A DNA stretch of 64,000 nt from Alphaproteobacteria bacterium (GTDB lineage Bacteria; Pseudomonadota; Alphaproteobacteria; Rhodobacterales; Rhodobacteraceae), in assembly GCA_030424865.1 (NCBI GenBank), contig JAUHVR010000021.1:28629-92628 (forward strand), given 5' to 3'. Each line of letters begins with the position of its first letter. Within the stretch, counting starts at the first letter, position 1. The notes under the pieces were generated by a model. That model saw nothing but the letters and a program-made list of their open reading frames with translations, did no database searches and was not told the DNA's origin. Made by a program: the position numbers and the translations under genes. Below are positions 33,120 to 41,743 of the stretch, one piece after another.

Positions 33120-34202
33120 ATGACAACCGTTGATCCCGATTTTGCCGCAGCCGAGGCCCGTGAAGCCCGCCGCGCGCGGCTTTTTACCCGCATCAATGCG
33201 GCTGACAAATGGTTCCAGGTTCTTGGCCTGAGCTGGGTCACGCCGCTGCTGAAAGCCGTTGCCGGGGACAACCCGCGTGGCCAGGTCAAGGAGATCTGGC
33301 GCCTTTTGGGTGTGCCGATCCTGGCCATTGTGGCCTTCCTGTTCATGTGGGGCACGCTGGCGCCACAGGTGCAGACCTCGCTGGGGGCGGTGCCCGGACC
33401 GCAACAGGTGTGGACCGAGGCCGTCAAGCTGCACGAAGACGCGCAGGCGAAAGCCGAGAAAGAGGCCAAGTTCTACGAGCGCCTTGAGGCGCGCAACGCC
33501 AAGCTGATCGCGCAGGGCAAGGCTGACAAGGTCAAGGACATCCCCTATACCGGCGCGCCGAGCTATTACGCGCAGATCTGGACCTCGATCAAAACCGTCT
33601 TCTTCGGCTTCCTGATCGCGACAATCGTCGCCGTTCCGCTGGGCATCGCCGCCGGTCTGAGCGCCACGGCCAACGCCGCGCTGAACCCGATCATCCAGAT
33701 CTTCAAGCCGGTGTCTCCGCTCGCCTGGCTGCCGATCGTGACCATGGTCGTCTCTGCCGTTTACACCACCAACGACGGGCTGTTCGCCAAGTCGTTCCTG
33801 GTCTCGGCCATCACCGTGACGCTCTGTTCGCTGTGGCCGACGCTGATCAACACCGCCCTGGGTGTGGCCAGCATCGACAAGGATCTGGTGAACGTGTCCA
33901 AGGTTCTGAAAATGAACACCTACACCAAGATCACCAAGCTGGTGCTGCCCTCGGCCCTGCCGCTGATCTTCACCGGCCTGCGTCTGAGTCTGGGTGTCGG
34001 CTGGATGGTTCTGATCGCAGCCGAAATGCTGGCGCAGAACCCCGGATTGGGTAAGTTTGTCTGGGATGAATTCCAGAACGGATCGAGCAGTTCTCTGGCC
34101 AAGATCATGGTGGCGGTTCTGACCATCGGCATCATCGGCTTTGCCTTGGACCGCCTGATGTATGCGATCCAGTCGCTTTTCACCTTCACGAACAACCGGT
34201 GA
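33120..34202 (+). CDS. nrtB: Nitrate ABC transporter permease NrtB
   Basis: A 360-residue permease with an N-terminal soluble stretch, a first transmembrane helix (about 68-85), a charged segment, and five C-terminal helices. The permease coupling motif is present (NVSKVLKMNTYTKITKLVLP), as is YTTNDGLFAKSFLVSAIT, typical of NrtB/SsuC-type permeases. It starts after the large hairpin and ends 6 bp before the ATPase gene. Confidence 0.9.
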   Translation: MTTVDPDFAAAEAREARRARLFTRINAADKWFQVLGLSWVTPLLKAVAGDNPRGQVKEIWRLLGVPILAIVAFLFMWGTLAPQVQTSLGAVPGPQQVWTEAVKLHEDAQAKAEKEAKFYERLEARNAKLIAQGKADKVKDIPYTGAPSYYAQIWTSIKTVFFGFLIATIVAVPLGIAAGLSATANAALNPIIQIFKPVSPLAWLPIVTMVVSAVYTTNDGLFAKSFLVSAITVTLCSLWPTLINTALGVASIDKDLVNVSKVLKMNTYTKITKLVLPSALPLIFTGLRLSLGVGWMVLIAAEMLAQNPGLGKFVWDEFQNGSSSSLAKIMVAVLTIGIIGFALDRLMYAIQSLFTFTNNR

Positions 34203-34208
34203 TCCGAG

Positions 34209-35894
34209 ATGAGCGTTCTTGAGTTCAAAAATGTCCACAAGAGCTTTGGCGAAGGTACACACAAGACCGACGTTCTGAAGGACATCAATCTGCAAGTAGA
34301 GGAGGGCGAGTTCCTCGTCCTCCTTGGCTTCTCGGGTACGGGCAAGACCACTCTGATCAATCTGATGGCGGGGCTGGAGCTGCCGACCAAGGGCGAAGTG
34401 ACCTACAAAGGTGCATCTATCAAGGAGCCCGGCCGCGAGCGTGGCGTGATCTTTCAAAGCTATTCGCTGATGCCCTGGCTGACGGTGAACGGCAACGTCA
34501 AGCTGGCGGTCGACACGGTCTATCCAAACCTCTCGGCGAAAGAGAAGGACGAGAAGGTCGCGCATTACGTCAAGATGGTGGGCCTGGGCCACGCGACCAC
34601 GCGGCGTCCGGCGGAACTCTCGGGCGGGATGCGCCAACGGGTGAACGTGGCGCGTGCGCTGGCGATGAACCCTGAATGCCTGCTGCTGGACGAACCGCTT
34701 TCGGCGCTCGATGCGCTGACCCGCGCCAACCTGGCTGATGAGATCGTCAAGATCTGGGACGCCGAGAAAAAGACCTGCATCCTGATCACCAATGACGTGG
34801 ACGAAGCCATCATCATGGGCGACCGGATCATTCCGCTGAACCCCGATGGCACGCTGGCCGATGCCTTCAAGGTCGACATTCCGCGTCCGCGGGACCGGAC
34901 GGCCATGAACAACGATCCGGTGTTCAAAAAGCTGCGCGCCGACGTGACCAAGTACCTGATGGACGTGGGCATCGAAGCCAAGGCCGAAGGCAGCAAGGAT
35001 CTGCCGGATGTGACCCCGATCCATGGTGTGCCCTCGGCAGTGGCCGAGGCGCAGAAAGGCATGATCGACGAACGCTTCCTCGACTTCAGCCAGTTGCACA
35101 AGGTCTATCCGACGCCCAAGGGGCCTCTGACCGTTGTCGAGGACTTCAACCTGAAGATGGACAAGGGCGAGTTCATCTCGCTGATCGGCCACTCGGGATG
35201 CGGCAAGTCGACGGTTCTGACCATGGCCGCCGGTTTGAACGCGATCTCGAAGGGCGCGATCAAGCTGGACGGTCGGCATGTAGAGGGCGCGGATCCCGAG
35301 CGTGCGGTTGTCTTCCAGTCGCCCTCGCTGTTCCCCTGGCTGTCTGCGCGGGAAAACTGCGCGATTGGCGTGGACAAGGTCTATCCCAAGGCCAGCCGGG
35401 CCGAGCGTCAGGACGTTGTTGACTATTACCTTGAGAGGGTCGGCCTGGCCGATGCCATGGACAAGCAGGCCAGCGAGATGTCGAACGGCATGCAACAGCG
35501 GGTGGGCATCGCGCGCGCCTTTGCTCTCTCGCCGAAACTGCTGCTGCTGGACGAACCCTTTGGCATGCTCGACAGCCTGACGCGCTGGGAGCTGCAAGAG
35601 GTGCTGATGGAAGTCTGGTCCCGCACCAAGGTCACCGCGATCTGCGTGACCCATGACGTAGACGAGGCGATCCTTCTGGCCGACCGCGTGGTCATGATGA
35701 CCAACGGCCCACAGGCCACCATCGGCAAGATCGTTGACGTGGACCTGCCGCGCCCGCGCACCCGCAAGGCGCTTTTGGAACACCCCGATTACTACACGTA
35801 CCGCCAGGACGTCCTCGACTTCCTTGAAGAGTACGAACACGGCGCAAAACCCAAGCCCAAGGCCAAACCGGCCACGGCCCTAGCAGCGGAGTAG
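34209..35894 (+). CDS. Fused double ATPase of the nitrate ABC importer
   Basis: A 561-residue protein made of two complete ABC domains. Domain 1: Walker A GFSGTGKTTLI near residue 39, signature LSGGMRQRVNVARAL, Walker B LLLDEPLSALD, but switch LITNDVDEA with Asn instead of His. Domain 2: Walker A GHSGCGKSTVL near 329, divergent signature MSNGMQQRVGIARAF, Walker B LLLDEPFGMLD, switch CVTHDVDEA. A heterodimer-like arrangement would have one canonical and one degenerate ATP site. Cyanobacterial importers encode NrtC and NrtD separately; here both ATPases are in one chain. The last ~25 residues are Lys/Pro/Ala-rich. Confidence 0.9.
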   Translation: MSVLEFKNVHKSFGEGTHKTDVLKDINLQVEEGEFLVLLGFSGTGKTTLINLMAGLELPTKGEVTYKGASIKEPGRERGVIFQSYSLMPWLTVNGNVKLAVDTVYPNLSAKEKDEKVAHYVKMVGLGHATTRRPAELSGGMRQRVNVARALAMNPECLLLDEPLSALDALTRANLADEIVKIWDAEKKTCILITNDVDEAIIMGDRIIPLNPDGTLADAFKVDIPRPRDRTAMNNDPVFKKLRADVTKYLMDVGIEAKAEGSKDLPDVTPIHGVPSAVAEAQKGMIDERFLDFSQLHKVYPTPKGPLTVVEDFNLKMDKGEFISLIGHSGCGKSTVLTMAAGLNAISKGAIKLDGRHVEGADPERAVVFQSPSLFPWLSARENCAIGVDKVYPKASRAERQDVVDYYLERVGLADAMDKQASEMSNGMQQRVGIARAFALSPKLLLLDEPFGMLDSLTRWELQEVLMEVWSRTKVTAICVTHDVDEAILLADRVVMMTNGPQATIGKIVDVDLPRPRTRKALLEHPDYYTYRQDVLDFLEEYEHGAKPKPKAKPATALAAE

Positions 35895-35899
35895 ACGAC

Positions 35900-36382
35900 A
35901 TGGACGACACACAGATCACGATGATCCAGGAAAGTTTCGCCAAGGTGGTGCCGATCAAGGACACGGCGGCCGACATCTTCTACACCCGCCTGTTCGAGAT
36001 TGCCCCGGAAGTGAAGCCCATGTTCAAGGGCGACCTGAAAGAACAGGGCACCAAGCTGATGACCACGCTGGGCGTGGTCGTGAACGGCCTGCGCGATCTG
36101 GACAAGATTGTGCCCGTGGCTCAGCAGCTTGCAGTCAAGCACGTCGACTATGGCGTCACGGCCGAACACTACACGCCGGTGGGCGAAGCGCTGATCTTCA
36201 CGCTGGAAAAAGGTCTGGGCGAGGCATTCACGCCCGAACTGAAAGAGGCCTGGCTGGGCGCGTACACCACGTTGTCTGGCGTGATGATCGATGCGGCCTA
36301 TCCCAAGACCGTGCCTGAAGAGGTCGTAGCCGCGGCGGAAACCGCGCCTGCTCCGAAAAAACCCTGGTGGAAAGTATGGTAA
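35900..36382 (+). CDS. Single-domain globin (Vitreoscilla haemoglobin-like) in the nas operon
   Basis: A 160-residue globin. Proximal His81 lies in LAVKHVDYGV, closely like the F-helix of Vitreoscilla haemoglobin. Phe42 in PMFKGD is the CD1 position. The C-terminal tail (PAPKKPWWKVW) is not part of the globin fold. It is 5 bp after the ATPase gene and overlaps nirB by 7 bp, so it is co-translated with the reductase. Likely roles are removing NO made from nitrite or handling O2 near the reductases; these are inferences. Confidence 0.9.
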   Translation: MDDTQITMIQESFAKVVPIKDTAADIFYTRLFEIAPEVKPMFKGDLKEQGTKLMTTLGVVVNGLRDLDKIVPVAQQLAVKHVDYGVTAEHYTPVGEALIFTLEKGLGEAFTPELKEAWLGAYTTLSGVMIDAAYPKTVPEEVVAAAETAPAPKKPWWKVW

Positions 36383-38814
36383 AGAAACTCGTTGTCATCG
36401 GGGCCGGTATGGCCTCGGGACGCGCGCTGGAAACTTTGTTCAAAGAGACGTCCGAAGATTGGGACGTCACCCTGTTCAACGCAGAGCCGCGCGGGAACTA
36501 TGACCGGATCATGCTGTCGCCGGTGCTGGCGGGGGACAAGACCTATCAGGACATCGTCATCCACGATGACGCCTGGTATGCCGAACATGGCGTGACCTGC
36601 CGCTTTGGTGAAAAGGTTGCCGAGATCAACCGCGAGACCAAGCAGGTCATGGCCGAAAACGGCGATGTGCTGGACTATGACAAGCTGCTGATCGGCACCG
36701 GGTCGAACCCCTTCATGATCCCGCTTCCGGGTCACGATCTGGAAGGTGTGATCGCCTATCGCGATCTCGAAGACACCGAGCGCATGATGTCCATGCAGCC
36801 CGGACAAAAGGTTGTCGTGATCGGCGGCGGACTTCTGGGGCTCGAAGCGGCGGCTGGCATGGCTGCGCGCGGGGTCGAGGTTACCGTGGTGCACATCATG
36901 GGCCACCTGATGGAGCGTCAGCTGGACGAGGCCGCAGGATACCTGCTGCGCAAGGCGCTGGTGGACAAGGGTATCACCGTGATGTGCTCGGCCAACTCCA
37001 AGGAAATCCTTGGCGAGAACGGCAAGGTCAAGGCGCTGCTGCTGGATGACGGGACAGAGCTGCCCTGTGATCTGCTGTGCATGGCCGTGGGCATCCGTCC
37101 GAACGTGGCGTTGGCCAAGGAGGCTGGACTGGCCGTTGGGCGCGGCATCCATGTGGACGACCAGATGGTCACCTCGGACCCTGACATTCTGGCCGTGGGC
37201 GAATGCGTGGAACACGACGGACAGGTCTTTGGCCTTGTCGCGCCGCTTTATGACCAGGCCAAGATCGTTGCCAAGACGCTGCAGGGCGAAGAGGCGGCCT
37301 TTGTGCAAAAGTCGCTGTCGACCAAGCTGAAGGTCACCGGCTGTGATCTGTTCAGCGCCGGGGATTTCGCCGACGGCGAGGGCCGCGAAGACATCGTCTT
37401 CCGCGATCCGGCACGCGGTGTCTACAAGCGCCTTGTGATCGAAGAAAACAAGGTTGTCGGCGCGGTGTTCTACGGCGACACCAGCGACAGCAGCTGGTTC
37501 TTTGGCCTGATCAAGGACGGCACCGACATCGCCGAGATGCGCGAGACGCTGATCTTTGGTCCGAACTTCCAGGGGGGCGAACCCCTGGACCCTACGGCGG
37601 CCGTTGCAGCCTTACCGCCTGACGCAGAGATCTGCGGCTGCAACGGCGTATGCAAAAGCGAGATCGTCGAGGCGATCGAAGCTGGCGCAGGCGATCTGGG
37701 CGCAGTGCGCGCGACCACCAAGGCAAGTGCGTCTTGCGGGACCTGCACCGGTCTGGTCGAACAGCTTTTGGCCTTTACGCTGGGCGATGCGTTCGACGGC
37801 AGCAAGGAAGCTGCGATCTGCGGTTGTTCGGATCTGACGCACATGGACGTGCGCCGGTTGATCAAGTCGCAAGAACTGAAGTCGCAACAGGCCGTCTGGC
37901 AGGAACTGGGCTGGAAAACCAAGGACGGCTGCCATGTCTGCCGCCCGGCGGTGAACTACTACCTGCTGGCCGATTGGCCGGTTGAATATGAGGACGACCC
38001 GCAAAGCCGCTTCATCAACGAACGCAAGCACGCCAACATCCAGAAGGACGGCACCTATTCGGTGGTCCCGCGAATGTGGGGGGGCATGACCACCCCGGAC
38101 GAGCTGCGCGCCATTGCGGATGCGGCGGACAAGTACAGCGTGCCCACCGTGCACGTCACCGGCGGGCAGCGGATCGACCTGCTGGGCGTCAAGGGCGAAG
38201 ACCTTCCGGCGATCTGGGCGGATCTGAACAAGGCGGGCATGGTCTCGGGCCATGCCTACGCCAAGGGGCTGCGCACGGTGAAAACCTGTGTGGGCAAGGA
38301 TCACTGCCGCTTTGGCACCCAGGATTCGACCGGTCTGGGCATCCAGCTTGAGAAGAAGCTCTGGGGCTCCTGGACGCCGCATAAGGTCAAGCTGGCTGTC
38401 TCTGGCTGCCCGCGCAACTGTGCCGAGGCGACCTGCAAGGACATCGGTGTGGTCTGCGTCGACAGTGGCTACCAGATCGGCGTCGCGGGCGCGGCGGGCA
38501 TGGACGTGAAGGAAACCGAACGTCTGGCCGATGTCGCGACCGAGGAAGAGGCGATGGAGATGATCCAGGCCTTCATGCAGCTCTACCGCGAGAACGCCAA
38601 GTATCTGGATCGCCCGTACAAATGGGTCGCCAAGGTGGGCCTCGACTGGGTCAAAGAGCAGGTTGTCGATGACCTCGAGACCCGCAAGGCTCTGGTCGAG
38701 CGTTTCGCCCTCAGCCAGTCGGTCTATCAGAAAGACCCCTGGGCCCAGCATGTCGAGGAAAAGGCCGAGAGCTATCAGCCGATTGCAAACCTGACCCTGG
38801 AGGCCGCGGAATGA
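36376..38814 (+). CDS. nirB: NADH-dependent assimilatory nitrite reductase, large subunit
   Basis: An 812-residue protein reducing nitrite to ammonium. It has an N-terminal FAD/NADH domain (KKLVVIGAGMASGRALETL; VVVIGGGLLGLEAAAGM). A first BFD-type [2Fe-2S] unit starts near 418 (CGCNGVCKSEI ... CGTC), and a second unit near 481 (CGCSDLTHMDVRRLI ... CHVC). The C-terminal siroheme/[4Fe-4S] domain holds TCVGKDHCRFGTQDS near 637 and SGCPRNCAEATCKD near 677. The ATG at 36376 lies inside the end of the globin gene; an in-frame GTG at 36367 is also possible. It corresponds to NasB of Paracoccus, whose FAD also supplies electrons to nitrate reductase. Confidence 0.95.
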   Translation: MVKKLVVIGAGMASGRALETLFKETSEDWDVTLFNAEPRGNYDRIMLSPVLAGDKTYQDIVIHDDAWYAEHGVTCRFGEKVAEINRETKQVMAENGDVLDYDKLLIGTGSNPFMIPLPGHDLEGVIAYRDLEDTERMMSMQPGQKVVVIGGGLLGLEAAAGMAARGVEVTVVHIMGHLMERQLDEAAGYLLRKALVDKGITVMCSANSKEILGENGKVKALLLDDGTELPCDLLCMAVGIRPNVALAKEAGLAVGRGIHVDDQMVTSDPDILAVGECVEHDGQVFGLVAPLYDQAKIVAKTLQGEEAAFVQKSLSTKLKVTGCDLFSAGDFADGEGREDIVFRDPARGVYKRLVIEENKVVGAVFYGDTSDSSWFFGLIKDGTDIAEMRETLIFGPNFQGGEPLDPTAAVAALPPDAEICGCNGVCKSEIVEAIEAGAGDLGAVRATTKASASCGTCTGLVEQLLAFTLGDAFDGSKEAAICGCSDLTHMDVRRLIKSQELKSQQAVWQELGWKTKDGCHVCRPAVNYYLLADWPVEYEDDPQSRFINERKHANIQKDGTYSVVPRMWGGMTTPDELRAIADAADKYSVPTVHVTGGQRIDLLGVKGEDLPAIWADLNKAGMVSGHAYAKGLRTVKTCVGKDHCRFGTQDSTGLGIQLEKKLWGSWTPHKVKLAVSGCPRNCAEATCKDIGVVCVDSGYQIGVAGAAGMDVKETERLADVATEEEAMEMIQAFMQLYRENAKYLDRPYKWVAKVGLDWVKEQVVDDLETRKALVERFALSQSVYQKDPWAQHVEEKAESYQPIANLTLEAAE

Positions 38815-39146
38815 GCAGCTGGATCGATGTCGGCGCCTTGGACGCTATTCAGCCGCGCGGCGCGCGGGTTCTGAAAACCGCCTTTGGCTGCGTCGCAGTG
38901 TTCCGCACTGGCGAAGATGAGGTCTATGCCCTGGAAAACAGCTGCCCGCACAAGGGCGGGCCGCTGTCCGAGGGTATCGTGCACGGCTCCAAGGTGACCT
39001 GCCCGCTGCACAACTGGGTCTTTGACATGGCCACAGGGCAGGCGCAGGGCGCGGACGACGGCCGCGTTGCGACCTATCCGGTCCGCGTCGAGGCGGGCCG
39101 CATCCTGATGGATGCTGCGTTCCTGCAAAACCGGAGCGCCGCATGA
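38811..39146 (+). CDS. nirD: Rieske-type small subunit NirD / NasG
   Basis: A 111-residue protein with an intact Rieske motif: CPHKGGPLSEG and CPLHNWVFD, supplying two Cys and two His for a [2Fe-2S] cluster. The NirD of enteric bacteria lacks these ligands, whereas NasG of Paracoccus keeps them and carries electrons from NasB to nitrate reductase. It overlaps nirB and nasA by ATGA at both ends. I infer electron-transfer function shared by both reductases. Confidence 0.92.
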   Translation: MSSWIDVGALDAIQPRGARVLKTAFGCVAVFRTGEDEVYALENSCPHKGGPLSEGIVHGSKVTCPLHNWVFDMATGQAQGADDGRVATYPVRVEAGRILMDAAFLQNRSAA

Positions 39147-41743
39147 CCAAGACCTGCACAACCTGCCCCTATTGCGGTGTGGGCTGTGGGGTGCAGGCCA
39201 CCCCGGACGGCGTCATCACGGGTGACAATGCACACCCGGCAAACTTTGGGCGGCTGTGTTCAAAGGGGTCGGCGCTTGGGGAAACGATCTCCCTGGAGGG
39301 GCGTCTTCTGACGCCCCGGATCGGTGGCGCAGCGGCAGAGTGGGACACCGCTCTGTCGCTCGTCGCTTCGAAATTTTCCGGGGCGATTGCCGAGCATGGG
39401 CCCGACAGCGTGGCCTTTTATGTCTCGGGCCAGTTGCTGACCGAAGACTACTATGTCGCCAACAAACTGATGAAGGGCTACTTCGGCAGCGCCAACATCG
39501 ACACGAATTCGCGGCTGTGCATGGCCTCGTCCGTGGCAGGCCACAAGCGCGCCTTTGGCACGGATACCGTGCCGGGCACATACGAAGACATGGAGCAGGC
39601 CGATCTGGTGGTGATCGTCGGCTCGAACCTCGCCTGGTGTCACCCGGTGCTGTATCAGCGCCTGGCCGCGGCGCGGGCGGCGCGACCGGGGATCAAAGTG
39701 GTCGTCGTCGACCCGCGCCAGACGGCGACCTGTGACATCGCCGATCTGCATCTGCCTGTGCGAAGTGACGGGGATGCGGCGCTGTTCAACGGGTTGCTGG
39801 TGCATCTGGTCGAGAACGGCAAGATCGACTGGGATTACACCGATGCCCATGTCAACGGCTTTGCCGCGGCTTTCGCCGCCGCGCGCGCCACGGACCCGCT
39901 GGACAGCGGTCTGGCGGTTGAGGACATCGCCGCCTTCTATGACCTTTTCGGAAAGTCAGAAAAGGTTGTGACGCTCTATTCGCAGGGCGTGAACCAATCG
40001 GTTTGCGGGACCGACAAGGTCAATGCGATCCTGAACTGCCACCTGGCGACGGGGCGCATCGGTCGCCCCGGCATGGGGCCGTTTTCCGTAACCGGCCAGC
40101 CCAACGCCATGGGTGGGCGCGAGGTCGGCGGTCTGGCCAACATGCTGGGCTGGCACCTGGACATCGAGAACGCCGATCACCGGTTCGCCGTTCAGACCGC
40201 CTGGAACAGCCCGACGATCTGCACCAAGCCGGGGCTCAAGGCCGTGGACCTGTTCCAGGCCTGCGCCGATGGCAAGATCAAGGCGCTTTGGGTCATGTCG
40301 ACCAATCCGGCGGTCTCGATGCCCGATGCCTCGGCTGTCTCGGACGCCATCGCCAAGGTGCCCTTCACCGTGGTGACGGATGTGCTGGAACGCACCGACA
40401 CCGGCGATCTGGCCGACGTGCTGCTGCCCGCCGCCGCCTGGGGAGAGAAATCGGGCACGGTGACAAACTCGGAACGCCGGATCTCCCGCCAGCGGTCTTT
40501 CCTGCCCATCCCGGGCGAGGCGCGGGCCGATTGGCTGATCCTGTGCCAGGTCGCGCAGAAGATGGGCTTTGATGGCTTCGACTTCGCCAACGAAGCCGAG
40601 GTCTTTGACGAATACGCGCGGCTGTCAGAGCTGGCGGTGCGCTTCAAACGCGACTTCGACATCACCGGGCTCGCGGGGCTCACCACGGCCGGTTACGACG
40701 CTTTGGAGCCTGTGCAATGGCCCGTGCCCAAAGGCGCGCCCGCTGGTGGTCGCTTCTTTGCCGAGGGCGGGTTCTATCACGCGGACGGCAAGGCAAAGAT
40801 GATTGCCGTGACGCCGCCCGAGCGGGCCAAATCCGACGGCATGATCCTCAATACCGGCCGCATCCGCGACCAGTGGCACACGATGACCCGCACCGGCCGC
40901 AGCCCGCGTTTGGGCGCACATCTGGCCGAACCCTTCGCCGAGGTCCACCCCGAAGACGCCTTGCGCCTGCGTCTGCGCGACGCGGAACTGTGCAAGCTGG
41001 ACACACCGCATGGCACCGCACTCTTGCGTGTGTTGATCACCCCGCGGGCTCAGCAGGGGGCTGTCTTTGTGCCCATGCACTGGACCGCGCAGACCGGCCC
41101 AATGGGCCGCGTGAACAGGCTGGTGCCGCCGGTGACCGACCCGTTTTCGGGCCAGCCAGCCAGCAAGGATGTGCCCGTCTCGCTCACACGCGCCGACATG
41201 GCCTGGTACGGCTTTGCCGTCTCCGCTGTCGCGATGGAGCCCACGCGCCCCTATGCCGCCATCGCGCGCTGCAAGGGCGGCTGGCGGGCCGAGGTTGCGG
41301 GCTACAAGATGCCCCATGACTGGGAAGCCGAGGCCCGCACAGTCACCGGATGCGAAATCGGTAATGCCGCCGTGGTCGCGGACCCGGCAACGGGTGTTGT
41401 GCGCGTGGCCATCGTGGACGGCGCCCAGATCGCCGCGCTTTTCTTTGCCGCGCCCGAGCCCGTCGCCGTGGCCCGCGCCCATGTCGTCAGCCTGCTGGGC
41501 GCCAAGGTCGATGCGCTGGCCGCCCTGTCGGGCCGCGCCGGTGCCGATCGTCCTGATCCCGGCCCGACGGTTTGTGCCTGTTTCGACGTGGGGGTGAACA
41601 CCCTGCGCGGACATATCGAAAACGGCATGGCCACGGTTGAACTGCTGGGTGCGATGACCTGCGCGGGCACCAACTGCGGCTCGTGCAAGCCCGAGCTTGC
41701 GGCGCTGATCGCCACGGTCTCGAAACCGGTGGCCGCCGAATGA
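39143..41743 (+). CDS. nasA: Assimilatory nitrate reductase, molybdopterin catalytic subunit
   Basis: An 866-residue protein of the NasA/NasC type. It has an N-terminal [4Fe-4S] site (C8, C11, C15 in CPYCGVGC and C39 in LCSKG), then the bis-MGD oxidoreductase domains (SNLAWCHPVLYQRL; GQPNAMGGREVGGLANMLGW; MSTNPAVSMPD). A molydopterin dinucleotide-binding domain follows (NTGRIRDQWHTMTRTGRS). The C terminus is a BFD-like [2Fe-2S] domain (VCACFDVG ... GTNCGSCK). There is no Tat signal, so it is cytoplasmic and reduces nitrate to nitrite for NirB. In Paracoccus this subunit is called NasC. Confidence 0.95.
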   Translation: MTKTCTTCPYCGVGCGVQATPDGVITGDNAHPANFGRLCSKGSALGETISLEGRLLTPRIGGAAAEWDTALSLVASKFSGAIAEHGPDSVAFYVSGQLLTEDYYVANKLMKGYFGSANIDTNSRLCMASSVAGHKRAFGTDTVPGTYEDMEQADLVVIVGSNLAWCHPVLYQRLAAARAARPGIKVVVVDPRQTATCDIADLHLPVRSDGDAALFNGLLVHLVENGKIDWDYTDAHVNGFAAAFAAARATDPLDSGLAVEDIAAFYDLFGKSEKVVTLYSQGVNQSVCGTDKVNAILNCHLATGRIGRPGMGPFSVTGQPNAMGGREVGGLANMLGWHLDIENADHRFAVQTAWNSPTICTKPGLKAVDLFQACADGKIKALWVMSTNPAVSMPDASAVSDAIAKVPFTVVTDVLERTDTGDLADVLLPAAAWGEKSGTVTNSERRISRQRSFLPIPGEARADWLILCQVAQKMGFDGFDFANEAEVFDEYARLSELAVRFKRDFDITGLAGLTTAGYDALEPVQWPVPKGAPAGGRFFAEGGFYHADGKAKMIAVTPPERAKSDGMILNTGRIRDQWHTMTRTGRSPRLGAHLAEPFAEVHPEDALRLRLRDAELCKLDTPHGTALLRVLITPRAQQGAVFVPMHWTAQTGPMGRVNRLVPPVTDPFSGQPASKDVPVSLTRADMAWYGFAVSAVAMEPTRPYAAIARCKGGWRAEVAGYKMPHDWEAEARTVTGCEIGNAAVVADPATGVVRVAIVDGAQIAALFFAAPEPVAVARAHVVSLLGAKVDALAALSGRAGADRPDPGPTVCACFDVGVNTLRGHIENGMATVELLGAMTCAGTNCGSCKPELAALIATVSKPVAAE

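Noticed and set aside
31490..33469. A 659-codon open frame on the minus strand opposite nrtA
   Set aside because: It runs through the NasT leader, nrtA and the start of nrtB and has no motif; antisense shadow.
33045..35840. A 931-codon open frame on the minus strand opposite nrtB and the double ATPase
   Set aside because: It is antisense to two genes with complete transporter motifs, has no domain-like sequence (many His/Gln/Arg runs) and arises from the high GC third-position bias.
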